From positions 1 through 26,607 of the forward strand of contig DASZME010000059.1 of assembly GCA_035551995.1 (NCBI GenBank): DNA of 26,607 bases, written 5' to 3'. Source of the stretch: RYN-428 sp035551995 (lineage in GTDB: Bacteria > Planctomycetota > Phycisphaerae > Tepidisphaerales > Tepidisphaeraceae). Within the stretch, counting starts at the first letter, position 1; every line of letters begins with the position of its first letter. A model generated the notes under the pieces. The model made no database searches and was not told the origin of the DNA. It saw only the letters and a program-made list of their open reading frames with translations. The translations under genes were made by a program, and so were the position numbers. This document shows, in pieces, positions 7,336 through 15,676 of this stretch.

Positions 7336-7368
7336 CGGCGTTTTCGCTATAATTCGCGAAAACCGCCG
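7336..7368. repeat. Large inverted repeat just after tRNA-Asn
   Basis: CGGCGTTTTCGC and GCGAAAACCGCCG pair with one bulged base around loop TATAATTC, 10 bp after the tRNA. It may be the tRNA 3' processing or termination hairpin, though no T-tract follows. The loop and stem edge also make a TATAAT that could act as a -10 box. Confidence 0.5.
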
Positions 7369-7478
7369 CTCGGTTGGTAAGAAATTGGCAACGGGGTTGC
7401 GGTCGTCTTGGATTGGCAAAGGAGCCAGTCATGGCCGCGAGAGCGGGGAGTAAAATAACGGAATTATGAAGCCAACTT

Positions 7479-7619
7479 ATGCGCTTCCAAGCATCTTTCG
7501 AAACTGCTCTTAAACAGGCGAACTATCAATACTTAAGTGAGTTATGTGGCATCCGTCAGGAAGCCATAAGTGTCGCGCGCCGACGGGGGATAATTCGCAT
7601 CAATCGTACGAACGCTTGA
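7479..7619 (+). pseudogene. Short HTH-like ORF, possibly the start of a frameshifted gene
   Basis: An ATG-started 46-aa frame contains YLSELCGIRQEAISVARRRG, which looks like a helix-turn-helix but cannot be assigned. It stops at 7617-7619. In another frame a protein-like stretch follows to 7810 (LKPFFAERGLDPPPWADLVE), so the two may be halves of one gene broken by a frameshift. No convincing ribosome binding site precedes the ATG. From 7811 to about 8060 I see no credible gene. The whole interval 7326-8162 looks like decayed accessory DNA beside a tRNA gene. Confidence 0.3.
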
Positions 7620-8069
7620 AACCGTTCTTTGCGGAAAGAGGGCTCGATCCCCCGCCCTGGGCTGATCTCGTGGAAATGTCTCGAATCGATTTAAACAGCT
7701 TGCCGGTGATGATCTGTTTCAGAGCATCCGCGCTGGATCTGCTGGGAAGAGCCGACCTGGCGTGTGCCATCGGCGAGCGATCGTTGCGTCACCGGAATCC
7801 CGACACATGATTCTTTGGGTAAGCGTTCCTTTCGATGCCAACCGCATTGCGACCAGCAGGAATTCATCGCGGTGGCTCGTAAACTCCTGAATAGGTTGGA
7901 TTCAAGAACGACGTCGGCGCCGTTCCCACTCCGCGCTTGCGGCTGTGACATTGCGAAGTGGCTTTTAGAGCACGGTCACGGACCATCAACGCTGGCCAAA
8001 CGCATGCTTTGCCGGACAAGACTTTCGCGCGCTGACGGAAGCCGATGCACGGGCATGCCAACCACGAAG

Positions 8070-8162
8070 GTGGCTCACTGACTGGAGAGCCGGATGCGGG
8101 GACCCGCCAGTCCGGTTCGGAGGGAGGGGAGCCCGGAACCAACCGACCTTCCCTACCCCTAT
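8070..8162 (+). mobile_element. Group II intron 3' end remnant (domains V-VI)
   Basis: Domain V is at 8087-8118: the outer stem GAGCCGGA/TCCGGTTC carries the catalytic AGC triad (8088-8090). Domain VI follows (GGAGGGAGGGG paired with CCTTCCCTACCCC), and the intron ends ...CCTAT at 8162. Intact relatives have a GAAA tetraloop in domain V (GCGGG-GAAA-CCCGC); here only GA remains between GCGGG and CCCGC, a 2-base loss. The upstream 700 bp encode no reverse transcriptase or maturase and no recognisable domain I. It is therefore a truncated, probably inactive fragment. The identification rests on remembered family consensus, not a covariance search. Confidence 0.75.
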
Positions 8163-8249
8163 AACGCAGGAGGCTACAGCTATGAGTATTGAGAAATCTC
8201 CTCGCCGTGCGATGAACGGGCGCACTGATCCCCACCGAATCGTCTACGA

Positions 8250-8879
8250 TTATTCCTCAACACTCGACCCGCCCGGCGGCTTTGGCCGTGCGTCCGAAGC
8301 GCTAAACTCGATTCGGTCATACACCTCGGCCAGCGGCAGCGTCACCGAAATGCCGGGCACCTTTACGGCGGCGTCGAGCCGGTTCTCTTCCCTTAGCACC
8401 CAGGAGTCGTCCGCCTGCCGTTCGTACACTTCCACGTGCGGCTTATCTTGCGAAACCAGCACATATGCGCGAAGTGATTTGATTTGCCGGTAGTTTTCCG
8501 CCTTAAAGCCGCGATCGTAGCTTTCGGTCGACGGAGAAAGCACCTCGATGAGCACCGTCGGATTGGTCGCGGTTTCGGCGTTGGCGTCCTGCGCGTCGTA
8601 CTCCAATGGACCGCAGTAAACGCTCACATCGGGATAGACGCGCAGGCCGGTGGTTTTGATCTTTAGGCGCTGGTCCGCGCTATAAGCTGCACACGGCGTT
8701 CCCTTGAGCCCGTTGCCGACTTCCCGATTAATGTTGCTGCCAATCAAAGCGTGCCGCGACGTACCCCCGGCCATCGCGAAAATTTCGCCGTCGTAATAGT
8801 CGCTCTTGTACGTGGCATCTCGCTCGAGGCGGTAATACTCCTCGGGCGTGTAACGTTTGACTGCTTTCGGCATGCCCAT
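8250..8879 (-). CDS. Uma2 family (DUF820) putative endonuclease-fold protein
   Basis: This is a 209-aa protein of the Uma2 family, which has a PD-(D/E)XK restriction-endonuclease-like fold and mostly unknown function. Family features are visible: an N-terminal YTPEEYYRLE segment; YYDGEIFAMAGGTSRHA; the core YPDVSVYCG (conserved Asp); TVLIEVLSPSTESYDRGFK (Glu and downstream Lys); and YRQIKSLRAYVLVSQ. Length is typical. Start ATG 8879 is used; the third codon ATG (8873) is equally possible. It is a single gene, convergent to the decayed region on its left and divergent from ppdK on its right. Uma2 genes are often present in many copies in planctomycetes and cyanobacteria. Confidence 0.88.
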   Translation of the reverse strand: MGMPKAVKRYTPEEYYRLERDATYKSDYYDGEIFAMAGGTSRHALIGSNINREVGNGLKGTPCAAYSADQRLKIKTTGLRVYPDVSVYCGPLEYDAQDANAETATNPTVLIEVLSPSTESYDRGFKAENYRQIKSLRAYVLVSQDKPHVEVYERQADDSWVLREENRLDAAVKVPGISVTLPLAEVYDRIEFSASDARPKPPGGSSVEE

Positions 8880-8966
8880 ACGCCGATACTATCCGATTCC
8901 GGCGATTGCCGCCAACGACACGCCTGCGATCCGACGGCCGTCGTTTCGCTTTTTTCCCGCGGCAAA

Positions 8967-8994
8967 TTGACAGAAAATGTCGTTCCCCTATACT
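8967..8994 (+). promoter_or_regulatory. Strong sigma70-type promoter of ppdK
   Basis: Consensus TTGACA (8967-8972), a 16-bp spacer and TATACT (8989-8994). Transcription would begin near 9001, leaving a leader of about 170 nt before the ATG at 9171. Confidence 0.75.
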
Positions 8995-9000
8995 TCCCGC

Positions 9001-9170
9001 CTTTCCTGCGGCGCGGATTCCATACCGAGGAGCCGAGACGGACACGTTTGTACGCACGCCTTTTTTTGGCGCGAGATGTCGCGCCGGCGTTGGTCCCAGT
9101 GGGACGGAATCTTTTTGAAAATCTATTCGGGTCCAGGCGCGCCGCCCGACCCCGCGGAGAACCAAAACCT
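9001..9170 (+). promoter_or_regulatory. Structured 5' leader of ppdK
   Basis: The leader carries a 7-bp hairpin GGCGCGA-GATG-TCGCGCC (9068-9085) preceded by a run of Ts, and a second, GTCCCA-G-TGGGAC (about 9094-9106). No known riboswitch class is recognisable. A GGAG lies 11 nt before the start codon. Confidence 0.4.
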
Positions 9171-11957
9171 ATGGCTAGAATCAATGGCAAAGCCGCCAAA
9201 CCGGCCCCCGCCGGCAAGAAAATCAAACGCGTTTACTTCTTCGGCAACGGCAAAGCCGAAGGCGGCGCCTATCTCAAAGACCTGCTCGGCGGCAAAGGCG
9301 CCAATCTCGCCGATATGACCCTCGTGCCGCTGCCGGTGCCGGCCGGATTTACCATCACGACCGACACTTGCGGCGATTACAACGACGCCGGCCAACAACT
9401 GCCGCCGGGGTTAATGGACGAAGTGCGGGCGAATATCGCCAAGGTCGAAAAGGCCTCGGGCAAGATGTTCGGCGATCCGGCCAATCCGCTGCTGGTCGCC
9501 GCCCGGTCCGGCGCCAAGATGTCGATGCCCGGCATGATGGATACCGTCCTCAATATCGGCCTCAGCGACGCCGCCGTCGAAGGCCTCGCCAAGCTCACCG
9601 GCAACGAACGCTTCGCCTACGACAGCTATCGCCGACTTATCAACATGTTCGGCGATACCGTCATGGGCGTCGACCACGAACATTTCGAGCATGAACTGAG
9701 CGCCGTGAAAGAAGCGCGCGGCGTTCAGCTCGATACCGACCTTTCCACCGAAGATCTCAAGGAGGTGGTCGCCAAATACAAAGCCGTCTATAAGCAGCAT
9801 GTCGGCGAAGATTTCCCCACCGATCCTTACCTCCAGCTTCAGCACGCCATCGAAGCCGTGTTCAAAAGCTGGATGGGCGACCGGGCCATCCGCTATCGCG
9901 AACTCAATGACATTCGCGGCCTCCGCGGAACGGCCGTCAACGTGCAGGCGATGGTCTTCGGCAACATGGGCGACGACAGCGCCACCGGCGTGGCTTTCAC
10001 CCGCAATCCATCGACCGGCGAAAATAAGTTTTACGGCGAGTTCCTCATCAACGCACAGGGCGAGGACGTGGTGGCCGGCATCCGTACGCCCATCCCCTGC
10101 GAGCAGATGGGCCAGTGGAGCAAGAAGAGCTGGCGCGAATTGCTCGACGTGAAAGACATCCTCGAGGCGCGCTACAAAGACGTGCAAGATTTCGAGTTCA
10201 CGATCGAAAAGGGCAAGCTCTACATGCTCCAGACCCGCAACGGCAAGCGAACGACCGCCGCCGCCGTGAAGATCGCCGTCGATATGGCGAAGGAAGGCTT
10301 AATCGACGAGAAGACGGCCGTTCTTCGCGTCGATCCGGCCAGTCTCGATCAACTGTTGCACCCGACGTTTAATCCCAAGGCGGCGAAGGAAGTCATCGCC
10401 AAGGGGCTGCCCGCGTCTCCCGGGGCGGCGGTGGGGAAGATCGCGTTCACGGCCGAAGAAGCCGAGCTGCGCGTGGCCAACGGGGAGAAAATCATCCTCG
10501 TCCGGCGCGAGACCGAGCCGGCGGATATCGGCGGCATGCACGTCTCTGAAGGCATCCTGACCAGCACCGGCGGCATGACCAGCCACGCCGCCGTCGTGGC
10601 CCGCGGCATGGGAACGCCTTGCGTGGCCGGCGCCGGGGCGCTTCACATCGACGCCAAGGCCAAAACGCTCAGCGTCAACGGCAAGACGTACGGCATCGAC
10701 GACGTCATCTCCCTCGACGGCGGCCTTGGCGAAGTCTACGAAGGCGCCGTTGAAACGCAGGAAGCCAGCCTGACCGGCGCGTTCCGCAAGATCATGGAAT
10801 GGGCGGACAAGTATCGCACGTTGAAAGTGCGGACCAACGCGGACACCCCGCACGATGCGGAAGTAGCGCGGAATTTCGGCGCCGAGGGTATCGGCCTGAC
10901 CCGCACCGAGCATATGTTCTTCGATCCGCAGCGCATTCATCACATGCGCGAGATGATCCTGGCGTCGAATATCGAAGCCCGAAAAGAAGCGCTCAAGAAG
11001 CTGCTGCCGTATCAGAAGGAAGATTTCGTCGGCATCTTCAAGGCGATGAAGGGCCTGCCGGTGACGATCCGCCTGCTCGATCCTCCGTTGCATGAGTTCC
11101 TCCCGCACAACGAAAAGGACCAGGAAGAACTGGCCAAGAGCCTGGGCAAATCGCTTGATGAAGTGAAGAAGCGCGTCGAGCAGCTTCACGAATCCAACCC
11201 GATGCTCGGCCATCGCGGGGATCGTCTGGCCGTCACCTATCCGGAAATCTTGGAGATGCAGGTCCGGGCGATCATCGAGGCGGCGGTTGAATGTAAGAAG
11301 CAGCGGATTTCGGTTTTGCCGGAAATCATGATCCCGCTGGCCGGCACCAAGAAGGAACTGGACTACCTGAAGAAGTACACCGTGCAGGTCGCCGACGCGG
11401 TCTTCGCCGAGCAGGGAACCAAGGTCGATTACATGTACGGCACGATGATCGAAGTGCCCCGCGCCGCCGTGACGGCCGATGAACTGGCTCAGACCGCCGA
11501 GTTCTTTAGCTTCGGTACCAACGACCTGACGCAGATGACCTTCGGCTACAGCCGCGACGACGCCGGCAGCTTTTTGCCGGAGTACGTGAGGAAGGAAATC
11601 CTCGAGCGCGACCCGTTCCAGAGCCTGGACGTGGGCGGCGTCGGCAAGTTGATTTCGATGGCCGTGAAGCTCGGCCGCGAAAGCCACCCCGGCCTCAAGT
11701 GCGGCATTTGCGGCGAGCACGGCGGCGACCCGCGCAGCGTCGAGTTCTGCCACAGCGTCGGTTTGGACTACGTAAGCTGCTCGCCCTTCCGCGTGCCGAT
11801 CGCGCGCTTGGCGGCAGCCCACGCGGCCATCAAAGGCTCGATGACCTCAAAGCCCGCGGCGGCGAAAGCCAAATCGGCGCCGAGCAAAACGAGCGTCAAG
11901 ATCGCCCCGAAGGCAAAGGCCAAGCCGGCAAAAAAACGGGCGATGGCTCGAGTCTAA
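9171..11957 (+). CDS. ppdK: Pyruvate, phosphate dikinase
   Basis: The 928-aa enzyme interconverts pyruvate + ATP + Pi and phosphoenolpyruvate + AMP + PPi in the cytoplasm, in glycolysis or gluconeogenesis. The N-terminal ATP-grasp domain begins at VYFFGNGKAEGGAYLKDLLG and includes RSGAKMSMPGMMDTVLN. The swivelling phosphohistidine domain has GGMTSHAAVVARG with catalytic His472. The C-terminal PEP-binding barrel has GICGEHGGDP with the acid/base Cys847 and FGTNDLTQMTFGYSRDD. The ATG at 9171 is chosen over an open extension to 8751 because that extension is antisense to the Uma2 gene and crosses the promoter. Unusual features are a short basic N-terminal lead (residues 2-18) and a Lys/Ala/Pro-rich tail of about 40 residues. 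The gene is monocistronic, with its own promoter and terminator. Confidence 0.97.
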   Translation: MARINGKAAKPAPAGKKIKRVYFFGNGKAEGGAYLKDLLGGKGANLADMTLVPLPVPAGFTITTDTCGDYNDAGQQLPPGLMDEVRANIAKVEKASGKMFGDPANPLLVAARSGAKMSMPGMMDTVLNIGLSDAAVEGLAKLTGNERFAYDSYRRLINMFGDTVMGVDHEHFEHELSAVKEARGVQLDTDLSTEDLKEVVAKYKAVYKQHVGEDFPTDPYLQLQHAIEAVFKSWMGDRAIRYRELNDIRGLRGTAVNVQAMVFGNMGDDSATGVAFTRNPSTGENKFYGEFLINAQGEDVVAGIRTPIPCEQMGQWSKKSWRELLDVKDILEARYKDVQDFEFTIEKGKLYMLQTRNGKRTTAAAVKIAVDMAKEGLIDEKTAVLRVDPASLDQLLHPTFNPKAAKEVIAKGLPASPGAAVGKIAFTAEEAELRVANGEKIILVRRETEPADIGGMHVSEGILTSTGGMTSHAAVVARGMGTPCVAGAGALHIDAKAKTLSVNGKTYGIDDVISLDGGLGEVYEGAVETQEASLTGAFRKIMEWADKYRTLKVRTNADTPHDAEVARNFGAEGIGLTRTEHMFFDPQRIHHMREMILASNIEARKEALKKLLPYQKEDFVGIFKAMKGLPVTIRLLDPPLHEFLPHNEKDQEELAKSLGKSLDEVKKRVEQLHESNPMLGHRGDRLAVTYPEILEMQVRAIIEAAVECKKQRISVLPEIMIPLAGTKKELDYLKKYTVQVADAVFAEQGTKVDYMYGTMIEVPRAAVTADELAQTAEFFSFGTNDLTQMTFGYSRDDAGSFLPEYVRKEILERDPFQSLDVGGVGKLISMAVKLGRESHPGLKCGICGEHGGDPRSVEFCHSVGLDYVSCSPFRVPIARLAAAHAAIKGSMTSKPAAAKAKSAPSKTSVKIAPKAKAKPAKKRAMARV

Positions 11958-11986
11958 TCGCGACTCTTTTCGTCTAATCGAAATCC

Positions 11987-12020
11987 GGCTGGCCTCCATC
12001 GGGAGGCCAGCCTCGTTTTT
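11987..12020 (+). terminator. Rho-independent terminator of ppdK
   Basis: A perfect 11-bp stem GGCTGGCCTCC/GGAGGCCAGCC with loop ATCG, followed by TCGTTTTT. It is a textbook intrinsic terminator 30 bp after the stop. Confidence 0.92.
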
Positions 12021-12080
12021 GATCGAGATAAGTGATCAAAAGCAATTCCTTGGAGCCATGATTAATGGCGACTTGGCGCG

Positions 12081-12098
12081 AGTTGGCGGCCGCCAACT
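12081..12098. repeat. 18-bp perfect palindrome
   Basis: AGTTGGCGGCCGCCAACT reads the same on both strands. It lies in the intergenic stretch between ppdK and clpB (12021-12434), where I see no gene. It could be an operator, but nothing else supports this. Confidence 0.4.
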
Positions 12099-12434
12099 GA
12101 ACCGCGGCCTTTGAATTGCTTGCCGCCAGGCGATGGCGAAGCTGCGTTTATTACGCGGTATATTCAGAAGTAGCGCATGGGCTGCGCCAAGCCGGCGTAA
12201 CAATGCCACATGGGCGGCAGACTCCCGCACACGCGACATTCTAAAGCTCCGTCGCCAACCATCTGACGCCCCGCTCAGTCCGCAGGTGAGGTGGAGAGTT
12301 TCGGGCTGGTTTTCACTCTTTTTTGGACTTCGCGTCATTGCCGCCTATCGGACCGGACATAGCCTTCGACGAAGCGGACGCTAAAATCGCAATAGGTTTG
12401 ATGTGCAATTTTTTCTGATGCTTCGAGGTCTCCC

Positions 12435-12536
12435 ATGAGAACGCAATCTGAAATCGATTCGGTCGTTCGAGATGTGCAGACGCGGCTGGACGCCCAACGC
12501 CCGGCAAAAGGCCTCGGATTGCAGATTCCCAATTGA
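12435..12536 (+). CDS. Small ORF (33 aa) upstream of clpB
   Basis: ATG at 12435 with GAGG about 8 nt upstream; stop TGA at 12534-12536, 51 bp before clpB. The sequence MRTQSEIDSVVRDVQTRL followed by a short Pro/Gly tail forms one amphipathic helix. It resembles the N-terminal encapsulation helices of bacterial-microcompartment enzymes, though this could be chance at such a length. It may be a leader peptide, a remnant of a larger gene, or spurious. Confidence 0.3.
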   Translation: MRTQSEIDSVVRDVQTRLDAQRPAKGLGLQIPN

Positions 12537-12587
12537 CGGTCGGGACCGCCGCCGTTTGCTTATTACGCGCTTTACGTTGGAGACTTT

Positions 12588-15239
12588 ATGCGATTCGACA
12601 AATACACAATTAAAGCACAGGAAGCCGTCGTTCGAGCGCAAGAACTTGCCCAGCAGCGGAGCAACGCCGAGTTGATGCCAGTGCATCTTCTGAGCGCGCT
12701 TCTGACCGAAAAGGAAGGCGTTTTTCATCCCCTTTTGCAGAAGCTCGGCGCCGGCGCGGGCGCGATCGAAACAGCCGTCGCCACGCAACTCGATCGCCTG
12801 CCCAGCGCGACCGGCACTCAACTCGGAATGAACCGCGCGACCAACGAAATCTTTCTGGCCGCCCAGAAGGACGCCGATCGGCTTAAAGATGAGTACGTCT
12901 CCACCGAGCACCTCTTGCTCGCCTTGGCCCAGGTCAAGAGCGACGCGCAGCAGATTCTCACGTCCAACGGCATTACGCATAACGCCATTCTCGACGCCCT
13001 CAAGGAAATCCGAGGCGGCCAGCGCGTCACCGATCAAAACCCCGAGGAAAAATACCAGGCCCTCCAGCGATACGGCCGCGATCTGGTCGAAATGGCTCGG
13101 CAGGGAAAGCTCGATCCCGTCATCGGCCGCGACGAAGAAATCCGGCGCACGATGCAGGTGCTGGCGCGACGGACGAAGAATAATCCAGTGCTGATCGGCG
13201 AGCCGGGCGTCGGAAAAACCGCCATCGTCGAAGGATTGGCGATTCGCATGATCAACGGCGATGTGCCGGAGGTCTTGAAGAATAAGCGGATCATCGCGCT
13301 CGACATGGGCGCGCTCATCGCCGGCGCCAAGTATCGCGGGGAGTTTGAGGATCGGCTGAAAGCCGTCATCAAGGACGTTCAGCAAAGCGATGGGCAGGTT
13401 ATTTTGTTCATCGACGAATTGCATACCGTCGTCGGCGCGGGCAAGGCAGAGGGATCGATGGACGCCGGCAATCTGCTCAAGCCGGCCCTGGCGCGCGGCG
13501 AGTTGCGAACCATCGGCGCCACCACGCTCGACGAATACAAAAAGCACATCGAAAAAGACGCGGCTCTCGAACGGCGATTTCAGCCGATCATCGTCGGCCA
13601 GCCCAGCGTCGAAGATACGATCGCCATCCTCCGCGGCCTGAAAGACCGCTATCAAACCCACCACGGCGTTCGCATCACCGACGGCGCCATCGTCTCGGCG
13701 GCGGTGCTCAGCGACCGCTATATCACCGATCGTTTTCTTCCGGATAAGGCGATCGATCTGATCGACGAAGCGGCTTCGCGCCTCCGCATCGAAAACGATT
13801 CGATGCCCGCCGACCTCGACCAAATCCGTCGGCGGATGATGCAGCTTCAAATCGAGACCGAAGCGCTTCGCCACGAAAAAGATCCCGCCAGCAAACAGCA
13901 ATTGCAGAAAGCCGATCGGGAACTGAGCGAGCTTCAGGAGAAGAACACGCAGCTGACCGCGCGCTGGGAAAACGAAGTCGGCGTCATGCGCGCCAGCAAA
14001 ACGCTTCAGGAAAAAATGGACCAGAAGAAAGTCGAACTCGAACAAGCCCAACGCCAGGGCAATTGGGAAGTCGCCGCCCGCATCCAATATGGCGAGCTTC
14101 GCGATATTCAGCGGCAGATCGACGAGGCCGGCGCCAAAATGCGCGAACTCACCAAAGACGGCCAATCGCTGGTGAAGGAAGAAGTGACCGCCGACGAAAT
14201 CGCCGGCGTCGTTTCGCGCTGGACCGGCGTTCCCGTCACCCGCATGCTCGAGGGCGAACGCGAAAAGCTCATCAAAATGGAAGAGCGCCTCGGCAAGCGC
14301 GTCATCGGGCAGGACGACGCCGTCCGAGCGGTCGCCAACGCAGTTCGGCGTAACCGCGCCGGCCTGGGCGACGCCAATCGGCCGATCGGATCGTTCCTTT
14401 TCCTTGGCCCCACCGGCGTCGGAAAAACCGAACTGTGCAAGGCACTGGCCGAGTTTCTTTTCGACGACGACAACGCCATGGTCCGCATCGACATGAGCGA
14501 GTTTATGGAGCAGCATTCGGTCGCGCGCCTGATCGGCGCGCCGCCAGGGTATGTCGGCTATGAAGAAGGAGGCCGACTGACCGAAGCGGTTCGGCGCAAG
14601 CCCTACTCGGTGATTCTTTTCGATGAAATCGAAAAGGCGCATCGCGATGTCTTTAACGTATTGTTGCAGGTTCTCGACGATGGCCGACTTACCGACGGAC
14701 AAGGCCGAACGGTGAATTTCAAAAATACCGTCATCGTCATGACCAGCAATTTAGGATCGAATGAAATCCAAAAGCTGGCGCTTAAGCAAGCCCCCGAATG
14801 GGAAGTGGAGGCGGCGGTCAAGGAACTGCTGAAACTCAACTTCCGCCCCGAATTCCTGAATCGAATCGACGAAACGATTTTGTTCCACACGCTCAGCCGC
14901 GATCAGCTCGATAAGATCGTGGATGTGCAACTTAATCACCTTCGCAAGCGCCTGGCGCTGAGGAATCTGAAGCTGATGATCACCGATCAAGCCAAGCACA
15001 TGCTCGGCGAAGAAGGCTACGACCCCGCCTATGGCGCCCGACCGCTCAAGCGCGTGATCCAGCAACAGATCGAAAACCCATTGGCCGGCAAGATTCTCTC
15101 CGGCGCCTTCGGCGAAGGCGAAACCATTAAGGTAGACGTAGACCCCGCGAAACACGCTTTCACCTTCACCACCGATCCCGGCCCCGCCCAGGGAGAGGTC
15201 ATGGACGAAGAGGCGGTCGCCGTCGGCGGCACGCGATGA
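12588..15239 (+). CDS. clpB: ATP-dependent disaggregase ClpB
   Basis: The 883-aa hexameric AAA+ chaperone resolves aggregated proteins together with the DnaK system in the cytoplasm. The Clp N-terminal double repeat spans about 1-150 (KYTIKAQEAVVRAQELA). AAA-1 has Walker A GEPGVGKT at 204-211 and Walker B VILFIDE at 271-277. The long coiled-coil middle domain that distinguishes ClpB from ClpA/ClpC lies at about 400-530. AAA-2 has Walker A GPTGVGKT at 607-614 and Walker B VILFDE at 675-680, and the C-terminal D2-small domain ends near 865. The ATG at 12588 follows GGAG at 7 nt. No CIRCE-type operator (TTAGCACTC with its inverted repeat) is visible upstream, so HrcA control is not indicated. 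Confidence 0.97.
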   Translation: MRFDKYTIKAQEAVVRAQELAQQRSNAELMPVHLLSALLTEKEGVFHPLLQKLGAGAGAIETAVATQLDRLPSATGTQLGMNRATNEIFLAAQKDADRLKDEYVSTEHLLLALAQVKSDAQQILTSNGITHNAILDALKEIRGGQRVTDQNPEEKYQALQRYGRDLVEMARQGKLDPVIGRDEEIRRTMQVLARRTKNNPVLIGEPGVGKTAIVEGLAIRMINGDVPEVLKNKRIIALDMGALIAGAKYRGEFEDRLKAVIKDVQQSDGQVILFIDELHTVVGAGKAEGSMDAGNLLKPALARGELRTIGATTLDEYKKHIEKDAALERRFQPIIVGQPSVEDTIAILRGLKDRYQTHHGVRITDGAIVSAAVLSDRYITDRFLPDKAIDLIDEAASRLRIENDSMPADLDQIRRRMMQLQIETEALRHEKDPASKQQLQKADRELSELQEKNTQLTARWENEVGVMRASKTLQEKMDQKKVELEQAQRQGNWEVAARIQYGELRDIQRQIDEAGAKMRELTKDGQSLVKEEVTADEIAGVVSRWTGVPVTRMLEGEREKLIKMEERLGKRVIGQDDAVRAVANAVRRNRAGLGDANRPIGSFLFLGPTGVGKTELCKALAEFLFDDDNAMVRIDMSEFMEQHSVARLIGAPPGYVGYEEGGRLTEAVRRKPYSVILFDEIEKAHRDVFNVLLQVLDDGRLTDGQGRTVNFKNTVIVMTSNLGSNEIQKLALKQAPEWEVEAAVKELLKLNFRPEFLNRIDETILFHTLSRDQLDKIVDVQLNHLRKRLALRNLKLMITDQAKHMLGEEGYDPAYGARPLKRVIQQQIENPLAGKILSGAFGEGETIKVDVDPAKHAFTFTTDPGPAQGEVMDEEAVAVGGTR

Positions 15240-15676
15240 CTACCCAAAAGTCGAACTCCACTTCGCGCGGCAGATGCGCCATGCGACACGATGCGACGCT
15301 TTTCGCGGCTCTCGCAATCGGCCGCGTCGAGAGCCCGCGCGGCCGCGCGGCGCGCCGCCGATCATCCCCGCCGTCACATCAGAATTGTTCGTGCCGTGAA
15401 GGATAAAAGATTCGGAGAGGCCCGGCGTCGAGCCTTCCTATCGGCGACGCCGACGCGGCTGGAGTTTGGACGAGCCGGCCTGGAATTGGCTTCCGAGCTT
15501 CCGAGCCTTTTTCCGCCCCCCGGACCATCTTCCCACCCCCTCTTTCCCGCGTCCCTTTTTCCCCCCCCGATTTGGAGCCTGACACGGAACGGTGATAGAT
15601 TGGCCGGCGGTCGCGTCGGAATTTCACTATCTCGTCTGGGAATTGGCATTCGGGGCCCGTGGCATAACATAAGGAT
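15240..15676. other. Intergenic stretch without a supported gene
   Basis: No convincing coding region. A strongly pyrimidine-rich tract lies at about 15508-15570 (runs such as CCTTTTTCCGCCCCCC and CCCTTTTTCCCCCCCC), and an 8-bp tandem CTTCCGAG occurs just before it. No terminator with a clear hairpin and T-run was found after clpB. Confidence 0.5.

Noticed and set aside
7189..7419. 76-aa ORF with VGLEPTTSRLTAGCSTIE
   Set aside because: Antisense translation of the tRNA-Asn gene, a well-known annotation error.
8182..8493. 103-aa ORF with an excellent AGGAGG at 8 nt
   Set aside because: Beyond the first 25 codons it is antisense to the Uma2 gene and serine-rich without family features. It may be the stub of a gene once located after the intron, but that cannot be supported.
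8751..9170. 140-codon upstream extension of PPDK
   Set aside because: It is antisense to Uma2 and crosses a strong promoter; PPDK homology begins just after 9171.
10299..11822. 507-aa minus-strand ORF
   Set aside because: Antisense shadow of ppdK, rich in His/Ala/Arg, no motif.
12381..14702. 773-aa minus-strand ORF
   Set aside because: Antisense shadow of clpB. All AAA+ motifs are on the plus strand.
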